Below, one piece after another: positions 8,558 to 17,266 of a stretch of 64,000 nucleotides of DNA; the stretch's first letter is position 1; each line of letters opens with the position of its first letter. A program made the position numbers and the translations under genes. The notes under the pieces are model-generated. The model searched no databases and was not told where the DNA came from. It was given only the letters and a program-made list of their open reading frames with translations. Source of the DNA: Aliagarivorans taiwanensis DSM 22990. GTDB taxonomy: Bacteria > Pseudomonadota > Gammaproteobacteria > Enterobacterales > Celerinatantimonadaceae. The stretch is taken from contig NZ_AUBZ01000027.1 in NCBI RefSeq assembly GCF_000429505.1, positions 1-64,000 on the forward strand. The letters run 5' to 3'.

Positions 8558-9598
8558 TTAGTTAATTTCGACTTGCCCTTCGCCGGCAGCGGCGGTAGCG
8601 ATGTGACCAATCTTCCATGCGGTCTCACCTTGTTCGTTCAGAATCGCTAGCGCTTTCTCAACGTCAGCTTCTGGTAGCGCGATGATCATGCCTACGCCAC
8701 AGTTGAAGGTGCGGTACATCTCTTCGCGAGCCACGTTGCCGTTCTCTTGCAGCCAGTTGAAGATCTCTGGCCATTGCCAGCTAGACTCGTCAACCACCGC
8801 TTTAGCACCTTCAGGCAGTACGCGCGGGATGTTCTCCCAGAAGCCACCACCGGTGATGTGCGACAGTGCGTGTACGTCACATTGCTTAATCAGTTCCAGT
8901 ACCGATTTCACGTAGATCTTGGTTGGAGTCAGCAGGGTTTCACCCAGGGTGCTGTCGCCGAAGGCTTGCTGTGGATCTGCGCCAGACACTTCCAGGATCT
9001 TACGAACCAAAGAGTAACCGTTAGAGTGAGGGCCGCTTGATGCCAGTGCAATCAGCGCATCGCCTTCGCTTACTTTAGTGCCGTCGATCACTTCAGATTT
9101 TTCTACCACACCTACGCAGAAGCCTGCCATGTCGTAGTCATCGCCATGGTACATGCCTGGCATTTCAGCAGTTTCACCGCCGATCAGTGCACAGCCGCTT
9201 TGCTCACAGCCTTCGCCGATGCCAGCTACTACGTCTGCAGCGGTATCAACGTCCAGCTTGCCGGTGGCAAAGTAGTCAAGGAAGAACAGTGGCTCAGCGC
9301 CTTGTACGATCAGGTCGTTGACACACATCGCAACCAGGTCGATGCCCACGGTGTCGTGCTTGTTCAGGTCTAGCGCCAGACGCAGCTTGGTGCCTACGCC
9401 GTCGGTACCTGCAACCAGCACCGGTTCTTTATAGTTGCTTGGCAACTGACACAGTGCACCGAAGCCTCCCAGTCCGCCCATCACCTCGGGGCGTTGGGTT
9501 CGTTTGCTCACACCTTTGATTCGTTCAACCAAAGCATTGCCTGCTTCGATATCAACACCGGCGTCTTTGTAGCTGAGAGGAGTATTTTGCTTAGTCAC
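8558..9598 (-). CDS. purM: Phosphoribosylformylglycinamidine cyclo-ligase (AIR synthetase)
   Basis: PurM closes the imidazole ring, converting FGAM to AIR with ATP. The product has 346 residues (E. coli 345). Recognisable stretches are [16 protein letters not shown] at the N-terminus, the nucleotide-binding [14 protein letters not shown], the [13 protein letters not shown] loop and [13 protein letters not shown]. An AGGAGTA stretch read on the gene strand is suitably placed before the ATG. It is the first gene of purMN and is divergent from upp with about 180 bp between. I did not identify a convincing PurR operator in that space. Confidence 0.97.
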   Translation of the reverse strand: MTKQNTPLSYKDAGVDIEAGNALVERIKGVSKRTQRPEVMGGLGGFGALCQLPSNYKEPVLVAGTDGVGTKLRLALDLNKHDTVGIDLVAMCVNDLIVQGAEPLFFLDYFATGKLDVDTAADVVAGIGEGCEQSGCALIGGETAEMPGMYHGDDYDMAGFCVGVVEKSEVIDGTKVSEGDALIALASSGPHSNGYSLVRKILEVSGADPQQAFGDSTLGETLLTPTKIYVKSVLELIKQCDVHALSHITGGGFWENIPRVLPEGAKAVVDESSWQWPEIFNWLQENGNVAREEMYRTFNCGVGMIIALPEADVEKALAILNEQGETAWKIGHIATAAAGEGQVEIN

Positions 9599-9775
9599 AG
9601 GAGTACCTTTTTAAGGGAAGGGCCGAAAAAATTGCGCGCATTTTATCAGTGTTACCTGAGATGTTACAGCCTGATAGCGATCCAGTCGGGGAATTTATTG
9701 ATCAAAGCTACCATGGCCGGGAAAAAGGCGATTAGAATAGGCGCTAATTGCACCAACGTTAAACAAGGAATCACC

Positions 9776-10402
9776 ATGAAAGTCGTAGAAGTTAAACACC
9801 CCTTGGTTCGTCACAAAATTGGACTGATGCGCGAAGCGGATATCAGCACCAAGCGTTTTCGTGAGTTGGCGCGGGAGGTGGGGAGCTTGCTGACTTATGA
9901 AGCGACCGCCGATCTGGAAATGGAAACGGTCACCATTGATGGTTGGTGTGGCAAGGTGGAAGTGGAGCAGATCAAAGGCAAGAAAGCCACGGTTGTGCCG
10001 ATCCTGCGAGCGGGTTTAGGCATGATGGACGGCGTATTGGAGCACATGCCATCGGCGAAGACCTCGGTGGTCGGTATCTACCGCGATGAAGAAACCCTTG
10101 AGCCAGTGCCTTACTTCTCCAAGTTGGTTGGTCAGATTGAGGAACGAATGGCCTTGGTGGTTGACCCGATGCTGGCCACCGGTGGCTCGATGATCGCGAC
10201 CATCGATTTGCTGAAAGAACACGGCTGTACTCACATCGTGGTATTGGTGCTGGTTGCCGCCCCTGAGGGCCTGAAAGCATTGGAAGAAGCCCATCCAGAT
10301 GTTAGCCTGTACACAGCATCAGTTGATGAGAAACTGAATGAGAAAGGCTATATCATCCCGGGCTTGGGCGATGCAGGAGACAAGATTTTTGGTACCAAAT
10401 AA
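9776..10402 (+). CDS. upp: Uracil phosphoribosyltransferase
   Basis: Upp salvages uracil to UMP with PRPP. The start is ATG 9776, preceded by AAGGAA (9765-9770), giving 208 residues as in E. coli ([19 protein letters not shown]). An open frame upstream to 9494 is only an overlap with purM and is not coding. The PRPP-binding loop [12 protein letters not shown] and the C-terminal uracil-binding region [17 protein letters not shown] are intact. It is divergent from purMN, and its last codons overlap the next gene (DUF2066). uraA is not adjacent here. Confidence 0.97.
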   Translation: MKVVEVKHPLVRHKIGLMREADISTKRFRELAREVGSLLTYEATADLEMETVTIDGWCGKVEVEQIKGKKATVVPILRAGLGMMDGVLEHMPSAKTSVVGIYRDEETLEPVPYFSKLVGQIEERMALVVDPMLATGGSMIATIDLLKEHGCTHIVVLVLVAAPEGLKALEEAHPDVSLYTASVDEKLNEKGYIIPGLGDAGDKIFGTK

Positions 10403-11399
10403 CTGGCGATTCAAAGCGTGGCTTAAGGCTGCGCTGTTTTGTTTGCTGGCCGGCGCTTTGCCGCTGCGCGCTGAGCTTTTTCAGGTGGAAGCACCGGCAA
10501 CCGGCGTCGCGGTCGAAGACCAGCAAGCGGCCTTCGACCTATTGCTACTGCGTCTGACCGGCGATCCCGCTACCCGTTCGCTGCCGGTCATTGCTAAGGC
10601 GCGCGGCAACATCAGCCCCTTTGTGCAGCAGTTTTCCTATAGCGATGACAGCATCAGCGTGCGCTTTAACTCGCAGATGGTGGGGCAGTTACTCACTCAA
10701 GCCGAGGTGCGCCAGTTAGGCCAACATCGCCCAGCGGTACTGATGTGGTACGCCGTTGAGCAGGGCTTTAACCGCAGTCTGCTCAGCGAAGCACAGCAAG
10801 CCGAGATGATGGCTGAGCTGAATGAGCAAACCGCCGAGCTGGCCTTGAGCCTGCAGTGGCCGATCTTGGATCTGCAAGACACCGCGATTGTTGATGTCAA
10901 CGACGTATGGGGCAGCTTCGATCGTAATATCTATCAAGCCAGTGAGCGCTATAGCAGCCCGTTGGTTATGACCGTAAAACAGTTTCCTCTGAGCGACGGC
11001 TCATTGCAGTTGCAATGGCGTTTGCTGGATGCCCAAGCGCGCACCCAACTGGCCAGCGGGCAAGCCCAAGGCGACAGCCAAGTCGCGGCAGACCAGCTCA
11101 GCAGCCAGCTGCTGCAAGCGATGGTTGAGCGCTATGGCGTAGTGTTGAACGAAGCCAATGGCGAGTCGGTACTGTTGAGCTTTAGTGGACTGCGTAGCCT
11201 CAATCGCATGATTTTGCTGGAAAGCTACCTCAACCAGCAACCGGCGGTGGCTCGGGTGCAGCTGCATAGCCTGCAAGGTGAGACGGTGACCTATCGGGTT
11301 GAACTGCTTAGCCCTTGGCAAGACCTGCAAACCGCGCTCTCGGTGGATGAGCAATTTGAGGTTGACCAAGAAAACCCCAGCCAGTACCTGCTGCGCTAG
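10389..11399 (+). CDS. DUF2066-family exported protein
   Basis: The family is of unknown function and is commonly found beside hda and the purine/uracil salvage genes in gammaproteobacteria. TTG 10389 is chosen as start because AGGAGA (10375-10380) is eight bases upstream. ATG 10371 is an alternative that overlaps upp further. From the TTG the product is 336 residues with a signal peptide ([21 protein letters not shown]) followed by the typical [20 protein letters not shown] opening of the mature protein. The remainder is soluble and glutamine-rich, with no catalytic motif that I recognise. It overlaps upp by 14 nt and precedes hda by about 70 bp. Confidence 0.8.
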   Translation: MVPNNWRFKAWLKAALFCLLAGALPLRAELFQVEAPATGVAVEDQQAAFDLLLLRLTGDPATRSLPVIAKARGNISPFVQQFSYSDDSISVRFNSQMVGQLLTQAEVRQLGQHRPAVLMWYAVEQGFNRSLLSEAQQAEMMAELNEQTAELALSLQWPILDLQDTAIVDVNDVWGSFDRNIYQASERYSSPLVMTVKQFPLSDGSLQLQWRLLDAQARTQLASGQAQGDSQVAADQLSSQLLQAMVERYGVVLNEANGESVLLSFSGLRSLNRMILLESYLNQQPAVARVQLHSLQGETVTYRVELLSPWQDLQTALSVDEQFEVDQENPSQYLLR

Positions 11400-11414
11400 C
11401 AAAGGTTTTTCTTC

Positions 11415-11467
11415 GCTAGATCGAACTGTTACAATAGGATCATCTTTTTGAGCAAATTCGATCTAGC
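11415..11467. repeat. 11-bp inverted repeat in front of hda
   Basis: GCTAGATCGAA (11415-11425) is repeated as the perfect reverse complement TTCGATCTAGC (11457-11467), with 31 bases between. The right arm ends three bases before the presumed hda start codon at 11471. A TACAAT hexamer (11430-11435) lies between the arms. As RNA the repeat could occlude the start region; as DNA it could be an operator. Both roles are inference. Confidence 0.6.
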
Positions 11468-11470
11468 ACT

Positions 11471-12175
11471 TTGAGCCTGTCCCCCCAGTTATCTCTTCCG
11501 GTCATGCTCCCTGACGATGAAACCCTCGTGAGTTTCTATCCCGGGGAGAATCAACAGTTGCTCAGTGCCCTTCGAAATCTCGCCCTAGACCGCGGCGAGC
11601 GCATGCTCTACTTGTGGGGAACGCCCGGCAGTGGCCGTACCCACCTGCTGCATGCCAGCTGTAGTGAGATGGCTGACATCTCTGCTGCTTCCGCCTACTT
11701 ACCCCTCGAACATCACCAACAGATGACCCCACAGATGCTCGACGGTTTAGAGCATATGGCGCTGGTTTGTTTAGATAACATCGATGCCATTGCTGGTAAT
11801 CGTCAGTGGGAAGAGGCGATCTTTGATTTCTACAATCGCCGTAAAGAGCATGCCGAAACGGCGCGCTTGATTGTAACCGCTAGCCAGCCGGCGCAGCAGC
11901 TCCCGCTGGCACTGCCCGACCTACAATCGCGGCTAAACTGGGGCGTGACCTACCGGGTGCATGAACTGGACGACGAGCAAAAGCTCAGTGCGCTGCAGCT
12001 GCGTGCCCAGCTGCGTGGCTTGAAGATGCCGCTGGAAGTTGCTCGCTTTATGCTAAAGCGCCTGTCGCGGGATATGCCTACCTTGCTGGAGAATCTCGAT
12101 ACCTTGGATAAGGCATCGATGACAGCACAGCGCAAGTTGACCGTACCGTTTGTCAAAGAGATCCTATCGCTATAG
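11471..12175 (+). CDS. hda: Regulatory inactivation of DnaA protein
   Basis: Hda is a DnaA-like AAA+ protein that, bound to the DNA-loaded beta clamp, stimulates ATP hydrolysis by DnaA and so limits re-initiation of replication. The product has 234 residues. The clamp-binding motif QLSLPV lies at residues 6-11, the Walker A loop in GTPGSGRTHLL, Walker B in LVCLDNID, and the sensor/Arg-finger region in PDLQSRLNWG. The start is taken as TTG 11471; no Shine-Dalgarno is evident, and a CTG two codons later is also possible. Poor start codons are known for E. coli hda, in keeping with low expression. An inverted repeat abuts the start and another long hairpin closes the gene. Confidence 0.93.
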   Translation: MSLSPQLSLPVMLPDDETLVSFYPGENQQLLSALRNLALDRGERMLYLWGTPGSGRTHLLHASCSEMADISAASAYLPLEHHQQMTPQMLDGLEHMALVCLDNIDAIAGNRQWEEAIFDFYNRRKEHAETARLIVTASQPAQQLPLALPDLQSRLNWGVTYRVHELDDEQKLSALQLRAQLRGLKMPLEVARFMLKRLSRDMPTLLENLDTLDKASMTAQRKLTVPFVKEILSL

Positions 12176-12204
12176 CGGGTGTATTTGCCCAGATAGGATC
12201 TTTT
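12159..12204 (+). terminator. Long hairpin overlapping the 3' end of hda
   Basis: AGATCCTATC (12159-12168) within the last hda codons pairs perfectly with GATAGGATCT (12192-12201) across 23 bases. The end has four Ts (12201-12204). It is a plausible though weak intrinsic terminator between hda and the convergent DUF2069 gene. Confidence 0.5.
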
Positions 12205-12207
12205 CGC

Positions 12208-12588
12208 TTATTCGCCCTTTTTACGTTTCTTAAGGCCTAAGCCTAACTCCCTGCCGCGGGTTCGCGCAAACACCAAGCCACTAACAAAGGCGCTCAGGGT
12301 AAGCACTAACTCCACTGCTGCCAATAGGCGCAACTCAGGAGCTACCACTAACAATACGGCGGCATGCAGCACGTACCAAAGCAGTACGAAGCTTGCCCAA
12401 GCGAAGGTATAGGGCTTGCCTTTGGCAATACCCGGCAGCGGGAACAGTAGCGGGAGTAGCCACAGTGCAAAGCGAAAGCCTAATGATGTATCGGCGCTGG
12501 CGAGTACGCCAAGTTGCCAAAGGGCCACCCAAATGAGTAGCCCTAAGTAACTAAGCTGAGCCAGGCGCAACCATTGCTGCGCGGCCAA
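12208..12588 (-). CDS. DUF2069 membrane protein
   Basis: This small inner-membrane protein has about four transmembrane helices (LGLLIWVALWQLGVLA, FALWLLPLLFPLPGI, FVLLWYVLHAAVLLVV, LVLTLSAFVSGLVFA) and a basic C-terminal tail (LKKRKKGE). The family has no known function but regularly sits next to arsC (yfgD) near hda. TTG 12588, one base after the arsC stop, is preferred as start and gives 126 residues. Another TTG at 12627 would overlap arsC by 38 bases. It is probably translated in coupling with arsC. Confidence 0.8.
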   Translation of the reverse strand: MAAQQWLRLAQLSYLGLLIWVALWQLGVLASADTSLGFRFALWLLPLLFPLPGIAKGKPYTFAWASFVLLWYVLHAAVLLVVAPELRLLAAVELVLTLSAFVSGLVFARTRGRELGLGLKKRKKGE

Positions 12589-12589
12589 A

Positions 12590-12940
12590 CTACAGGATAT
12601 CCATGACTTGTTGGGGAGGGCGACCAATGCGAGCTTGGCCGTTGGCGACTACGATGGGGCGCTCAATCAGTTTAGGGTGATTGTGCATGGCAACCAGCAG
12701 CTGATCATCGCTCAGCTCATTGTCGGAGAGGTCCAGCTCTTTGTACTCCGCCTCCTTGGTGCGCATCAGCTCACGTGGTGACAGCGCCAACTGCTTGAGC
12801 AAGCCACTTAGCTCAGTCACGCTGGGGGGCGTTTCAAGGTACAGCACAATCTCAGGCTCGATGCCTTTGTCCTGCAACAGTTTTAACGTTTCTCTGCTCT
12901 TGGAGCAGCGCGGGTTGTGGTAAATCTTCACCCCTGACAT
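12590..12940 (-). CDS. arsC: Arsenate reductase-like (Spx/ArsC family) protein
   Basis: The product has 116 residues from ATG 12940 with GGAGAG as ribosome site. Upstream in-frame codons (to 13015) overlap bepA and are not used. The N-terminus VKIYHNPRCSKSRETL carries the catalytic cysteine typical of glutaredoxin-linked ArsC, and the C-terminus has RPIVVANGQARIGRPPQQV. The copy next to bepA and hda matches E. coli yfgD, whose true role need not be arsenate resistance, and there is no arsR or arsB nearby. It lies between bepA and the DUF2069 gene on the same strand. Confidence 0.9.
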   Translation of the reverse strand: MSGVKIYHNPRCSKSRETLKLLQDKGIEPEIVLYLETPPSVTELSGLLKQLALSPRELMRTKEAEYKELDLSDNELSDDQLLVAMHNHPKLIERPIVVANGQARIGRPPQQVMDIL

Positions 12941-12956
12941 GGGTCTCTCCTTGTCG

Positions 12957-14390
12957 TTAACGTAGCTCGTCCAATTCCTGTTCGGCGAGCTTGAATTGCT
13001 CGATACGTGCTTCAATTCTGGCCCGCTCCAATGGCGTTTCGGTCAGATTGAACGCACTGTGTAGCTCATCGACGGCTCGCTGATAATCGGCCCGTAAAGC
13101 CAGTACTTCCGCGTTGGCTTGATGGGCTCGAGCGGTATTGCCTAGCTGGCGCTCAACACGCGTTAGCTGGCTCCATGCTAAGGCATCTTCACGATGTTGT
13201 CTAAGGTAACGATCGAGCTCTTTGCGCGCCTGTTCCGGCTGGTCGGCTTTACTTTGTGCGTAAGCAAGATTCAGCACAATCACTTGGTTGTTAGGGTAGC
13301 GCTGCTGGGCTGCTTGCAGGCGTTCGATTGCCGGTTGGAAGTTCTCCAAGGCCAGGTCGACATCGGTCTGAGTATCGAGATAGAACAGGTTATCAGGCTG
13401 TCCTTTGGCCAGCTCGTCGATCAAGGTTTTGGCCTGCTTAAACTCGCCCATCTCAAACAGCGCCAGAGCTTTACCATATTTGGCGGCATCTTCTAGGGCG
13501 TAACTGCGACGCTCAAGTTGGCGATTGAAATAGTCCAACGCGGCTTCGCCATCCATCACCCCATGACGCACCTCAATCCGTGCCTTCGCCAGTTGATAAG
13601 ACAAAGACGGCGCGATATAGCGGTTGGGGTATTGGTTGGCCCGTGCCCGCGCTTCGCTCACCCGCGTATCGGGCAGTGGGTGGGTGACCAGCATCTGCGG
13701 GGGCTTGGAGGCGTAGCGATATTTCTCGGATAGTTTGCCGAAGAAGCTGCCCATTCCCTGCGGATCAAAGCCCGAGTTAGCCAAGGTGCGCAGACCGATA
13801 CGATCCGCCTCGAACTCGTTGGCGCGGGTGTAGTTGATTGAGCTCTGCATACTGGCCGCCACGGTGCCTTGCAAGGCGGCAATACCAGCAATCGGATTGG
13901 CGATGGCCAGTAGCACTGAGCCTATCACGCCCGCGTAGGTCAGGTTTTGCGCATTGGCCTGATTTTCCAGATAGCGGGCGATATGACGCTGGGTAACGTG
14001 GGCAATCTCGTGTGCGATTACTGAGGCGAATTCACTCTCGCTATTGGCATAGAGGAACAGGCCGGTGTGGATCTTGATGTAGCCACCGAGAAAGGCGGCA
14101 GCATTGATCTCAGGATCTGACACCAAGAAAAAGTTAAACGGCGTTTTGACTTGCTCGGCGTTGCTGACTAGGCGGTTACCCAACTCGGTCACATACTCTG
14201 ACAGCACCGGATCATTGGTCATCGGCGAGGACGCGCGGATAAAGCGCATATACACTTCGCCGTAGCGGATCTCTTGATTGATGGTCAGCGCAGAGCTGGC
14301 AACGGTGCCGATTTCTGGTAATGAGTTGCTGGCTTGGGGGGAGGTCGCCCAGAGTGCCGTACCCACGATAGCTGCTAGCAGACGGCGCAT
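12957..14390 (-). CDS. bepA: Periplasmic M48 metalloprotease/chaperone BepA
   Basis: BepA (YfgC) is a periplasmic zinc protease that helps LptD assembly and degrades stalled outer-membrane proteins on the BAM complex. The product has 477 residues (E. coli 487). A signal peptide covers residues 1-20 (LLAAIVGTALWATSPQA). The M48 domain carries the zinc motif HEIAH in SVIAHEIAHVTQRH and the third ligand in NEFEADRIG. The C-terminal third is TPR-like (PDNLFYLDTQTD onward). It is followed 16 bp later by the arsC-like gene. The presence of bamA, bamC and skp in this window fits its role. Confidence 0.95.
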   Translation of the reverse strand: MRRLLAAIVGTALWATSPQASNSLPEIGTVASSALTINQEIRYGEVYMRFIRASSPMTNDPVLSEYVTELGNRLVSNAEQVKTPFNFFLVSDPEINAAAFLGGYIKIHTGLFLYANSESEFASVIAHEIAHVTQRHIARYLENQANAQNLTYAGVIGSVLLAIANPIAGIAALQGTVAASMQSSINYTRANEFEADRIGLRTLANSGFDPQGMGSFFGKLSEKYRYASKPPQMLVTHPLPDTRVSEARARANQYPNRYIAPSLSYQLAKARIEVRHGVMDGEAALDYFNRQLERRSYALEDAAKYGKALALFEMGEFKQAKTLIDELAKGQPDNLFYLDTQTDVDLALENFQPAIERLQAAQQRYPNNQVIVLNLAYAQSKADQPEQARKELDRYLRQHREDALAWSQLTRVERQLGNTARAHQANAEVLALRADYQRAVDELHSAFNLTETPLERARIEARIEQFKLAEQELDELR

Positions 14391-14620
14391 GATTCTCTCT
14401 GTCGTTCTGGTAGTAGAGCGAGAATACCTTGAAATTCTTGGATTGGCTATGGAAATAAGTCTTTGTATTAGTGCACACTAAACGCGTTTATCCACGTTTA
14501 AAATGGGCGTGGATTTGACTGAGTCGACCCGTGATGGACGCACGCAATAGGCGCTTGGCAATGCCTGCTGACTTGCTATCTATCCACCGGCATTGATGTA
14601 GACCGCGTATCGAGCAAAAA

Positions 14621-14848
14621 GTGCAAGATTTTGATTTTCGTGAATATGTCTGTCCCGAACCGCTGATCCAAAGTAAGCTTTGGTTAAAAGACGCGGTAGC
14701 TGGCGATCAAGCCCGCATTCAGCTCAGGGACCCAGGCTCCTGCCAGGACATTCCCCGCTTTTTTCGTCGCCTTGGACACCAGGTCGAACTGGCTGAGTCT
14801 AGCCACGGCTGTCAGCTGATTATCACCATTAAAGGGAGAGTTATTTAG
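14621..14848 (+). CDS. TusA/SirA-family sulfurtransferase-like protein
   Basis: A 75-residue TusA-fold protein with the conserved CPEPL motif (CPxP, cysteine at residue 11) near its N-terminus, followed by a RDPGSCQDIPRFFRRLGH segment equivalent to the DDPATTRDIP region of TusA. The cysteine could carry persulfide sulfur. It is probably a YedF/TusA paralogue rather than the tRNA 2-thiouridine carrier itself; I cannot settle this. The start is GTG 14621, with only a weak ribosome site. It is immediately followed, two bases after its stop, by perM, so the two are cotranscribed. Confidence 0.85.
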   Translation: MQDFDFREYVCPEPLIQSKLWLKDAVAGDQARIQLRDPGSCQDIPRFFRRLGHQVELAESSHGCQLIITIKGRVI

Positions 14849-14850
14849 CA

Positions 14851-15939
14851 ATGCATAGAGTCTTAACCCGCTGGTACGAGAGGATGTTCTCCGATACCAA
14901 TGCGGTGGTGATGCTGCTGGTTTTAAGCGTGGCTGCGGCCTCGTTGTACTTCTTTGGCAATCTGATGGCGCCGGTAATTGTGGCGCTGGTGTTGGCCTAC
15001 CTGTTGGATTGGCCGGTGAGCTACTTGGTGAAGCTGCATATCAAGCGCAGTATCGCCACAACCTTGGTGCTGCTGCTATTTATCGCCTTGGTGCTGGTGT
15101 TTAGCTTCGCCATGCTGCCAACGGTGTGGGCGCAGGGGGTAAACCTATTGTCGGAGTACCCGGCTATGCTCGGTAGCTTCCAGGTATGGCTGGGTTCCTT
15201 GCCGGAGCAATATCCCGAGTATATCGATGGCGCCTTGCTCGACTCCATCGTCGGCAATATGCGTGGCAAGCTACTGGCGGTCGGTGAGCAGTTACTACAG
15301 GCCTCTATATCCTCCATTCTTAACCTAGCAACCTTGGCGGTATATAGCGTACTGGTGCCGTTAATGGTGTACTTTATGCTGGCGGACCGGGATAAGCTGT
15401 TGGCTGGGCTGGATCGCTTTATTCCCGATGAGCGCCTGCTTATCCAAAAGGTATGGCGCGAGATGAATGCCCAGATCGCCAACTACGTGCGTGGCAAGGC
15501 GATGGAGATACTGATCGTTGGCGGCGTGAGCTATCTGGTGTTTGTGCTGATGGGGCTGCGCTACTCCGCGCTGCTTAGCTTATTGGTGGGCGTATCGGTA
15601 TTGATTCCCTTTGTCGGCGCCTTCGCGGTGACCTTACCGGTGGCGATGGTTGGCTTGTTTCAGTGGGGGATCAGCCCGCAGTTCGGCTATCTCATCCTTG
15701 CCTACATGGTGATTCAGATCCTCGACGGCAACCTGCTGGTGCCGCTGCTGTTCTCCGAAGCGGTAAACCTCCACCCTCTCTATATTATCGTCGCGGTGCT
15801 GGTGTTTGGTGGGCTGTGGGGCATTCTCGGGGTGTTTTTTGCCATCCCGCTGGCGACACTGATTAAGGCGGTGCTGAATGCCTGGCCGCGCCAGATGGAG
15901 AGTACTGATGAACCGGTAGCGGAAGCCACTGAAGAGTAA
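14851..15939 (+). CDS. perM: AI-2E-family membrane permease PerM
   Basis: The product has 362 residues with about seven to eight transmembrane segments arranged as in the AI-2E (PF01594) family. There is an N-terminal helix pair (VVMLLVLSVAAASLYFF and APVIVALVLAYLLDWPVS), a soluble middle region, and a C-terminal block with GVSVLIPFVGAFA and GGLWGILGVFFAIPLATL. Members export small molecules or act as Na+/H+ antiporters; the substrate here is unknown. Its position beside bepA and arsC matches E. coli perM. It follows the TusA-like gene by two bases and uses AGGGAG inside that gene's end as ribosome site. A bidirectional terminator follows. Confidence 0.9.
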   Translation: MHRVLTRWYERMFSDTNAVVMLLVLSVAAASLYFFGNLMAPVIVALVLAYLLDWPVSYLVKLHIKRSIATTLVLLLFIALVLVFSFAMLPTVWAQGVNLLSEYPAMLGSFQVWLGSLPEQYPEYIDGALLDSIVGNMRGKLLAVGEQLLQASISSILNLATLAVYSVLVPLMVYFMLADRDKLLAGLDRFIPDERLLIQKVWREMNAQIANYVRGKAMEILIVGGVSYLVFVLMGLRYSALLSLLVGVSVLIPFVGAFAVTLPVAMVGLFQWGISPQFGYLILAYMVIQILDGNLLVPLLFSEAVNLHPLYIIVAVLVFGGLWGILGVFFAIPLATLIKAVLNAWPRQMESTDEPVAEATEE

Positions 15940-15957
15940 GCCCAAATTGCCGTTCAA

Positions 15958-15983
15958 AAAAAAGCGCCGAATGGCGCTTTTTT
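15958..15983. terminator. Bidirectional terminator between perM and bcp
   Basis: Six As, then GCGCC (stem 15958-15968), loop GAAT, GGCGC and six Ts (15973-15983). The symmetrical design serves both convergent genes. Confidence 0.9.
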
Positions 15984-16002
15984 AGTTTTTTGCAGGAGAC
16001 GA

Positions 16003-16467
16003 TTAACCCTTTAGGTAATCCACCACCACGTCGTGGTGATTACTGGTTTTAAACTTGTCGAAGACCTTCTCAATCTGGCCGTTCTCATCGATCAAGAAGC
16101 TGATGCGGTGAATGCCGTCGTACTCTTTGCCCATAAACTTCTTGCGGCCCCACACGCCAAACTGATCGGCCACACTGTGGTCTTCATCAGACAGTAGATC
16201 GAAGTTCAGCTGATGTTTTTCGATGAACTTAGGCAAGCGCTTAACCGGGTCGGGGCTAACGCCAAACACCACGGTGTTTAGTGCATCAAGCTCTTCTTTG
16301 CTATCACGCAAGCCACAGGCTTGGGTGGTGCAACCGGGCGTCAGTGCTTTGGGGTAGAAGTAAACCAGCACCTTTTTGCCTGCCAGATCGCTCAGGCTAA
16401 TCTCAGTGCCATCTTGGTTGGGCAAAGTAAATGCGGGGGCAGCAGCGCCTGCAGTAAGCGTATTCAT
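16003..16467 (-). CDS. bcp: Thioredoxin-dependent thiol peroxidase (bacterioferritin comigratory protein)
   Basis: Bcp is an atypical peroxiredoxin that reduces hydrogen peroxide and organic hydroperoxides with thioredoxin. From ATG 16467 (AAGGA seven bases upstream) it has 154 residues. The peroxidatic and resolving cysteines sit in TPGCTTQACGLRD, spaced five apart as in E. coli Bcp. The frame is open further upstream into gcvR but that part lacks a start signal. It lies 16 bp after gcvR, the usual gcvR-bcp pair. Confidence 0.96.
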   Translation of the reverse strand: MNTLTAGAAAPAFTLPNQDGTEISLSDLAGKKVLVYFYPKALTPGCTTQACGLRDSKEELDALNTVVFGVSPDPVKRLPKFIEKHQLNFDLLSDEDHSVADQFGVWGRKKFMGKEYDGIHRISFLIDENGQIEKVFDKFKTSNHHDVVVDYLKG

Positions 16468-16483
16468 GAATGCGTCCTTTCCG

Positions 16484-17011
16484 TTAGATTGACAGAAATT
16501 GAAGTTGGTGTTGTTGAGTACCCAGCTTCTCACAAAGCCGATCATAGTCTGCAGATAAAAGTTTGTGGTCGGCATCGGTACTTAGTTTGGCTTCAAACTC
16601 AGCGCTCAGCATCTCGTTGCCTTGCTCGCTAAACAGGTTCGACTTGAGGCCTACCAGATCCAGACCATGGTCGCTAATCAGCTGGGTGACCTGACTAATG
16701 ACGCCGGGCGAGTCGGTAATGGTGAGCTGCAACAAGGCGGTGGTGTGGTAGTCGAGCTGGGTGTGCGGTGTGGTTGGCTTGAGTACCGTGAGCAACTGAA
16801 GCTGCTGAGCCATGATCGGCAGTCGGGTTTCGATCTGCAGCATGGCGTTATGTTCGCCGCTCAACAACATAATCAGGGTAAACTCGGAGCCGAATAGCGC
16901 CATGCGGCTATCGACAATGTTACAGCCACACTGACTGGCCAGCTGAGTAAGCTGATTGACAATACCTGGCCTGTCGGTACCGACGGCGGTTACTACAAGG
17001 TGTTGAGTCAT
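16484..17011 (-). CDS. gcvR: Glycine cleavage system transcriptional repressor
   Basis: GcvR is an ACT-domain protein that binds GcvA in the presence of glycine and turns GcvA into a repressor of gcvTHP. The 175-residue product has two ACT domains, the first opening HLVVTAVGTDRPGIVNQLTQLA and the second with LTITDSPGVISQVTQLI. gcvA and gcvTHP are not in the window. It is followed by bcp. In most relatives gcvR is divergent from dapA; here its divergent neighbour is bamC. Confidence 0.93.
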   Translation of the reverse strand: MTQHLVVTAVGTDRPGIVNQLTQLASQCGCNIVDSRMALFGSEFTLIMLLSGEHNAMLQIETRLPIMAQQLQLLTVLKPTTPHTQLDYHTTALLQLTITDSPGVISQVTQLISDHGLDLVGLKSNLFSEQGNEMLSAEFEAKLSTDADHKLLSADYDRLCEKLGTQQHQLQFLSI

Positions 17012-17266
17012 AAGCGATTTGAAGACAAGTCTAGGGTGCCATCAGCTTACTTGGCTTTGCCGGGGATTGCTAGGGCGGGGGCCGCGCTTTGGCGCTGAGT
17101 TGCCGCTAGTTCAAACAAGATGATCGAAAACTCACATTTGTCACAGCTTAACCGGGCTTGGCCTTGTGTTTAATCAGTACGCTAAGTAACATAGCGAGCT
17201 TGTACAGGGAGGCGCAACCGACTTGCCCGCCAAGGTTTTCATCTACAAGTATCCTGACTTTACACT

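Noticed and set aside
9494-9775. N-terminal extension of upp
   Set aside because: It overlaps purM on the other strand and lacks a ribosome site; Upp is complete from 9776.
9599-9775. PurR operator between purM and upp
   Set aside because: No sequence close to ACGCAAACGTTTNCNT was found; regulation by purines is likely but not visible.
12590-12940. Arsenic resistance island
   Set aside because: The arsC-like gene is the core yfgD type next to bepA; no arsR, arsB or acr3 is present.
14490-14514. ATCCACG / CGTGGAT inverted repeat upstream of the TusA-like gene
   Set aside because: Only seven bases per arm, no T run and no clear position relative to a start; could be an operator but unsupported.
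14488-14590. Two DnaA-box-like sequences (TTATCCACG and CTATCCACC) near bepA
   Set aside because: Each deviates from TTATCCACA, there is no cluster, AT-rich region or IHF site, and single near-matches are common by chance.
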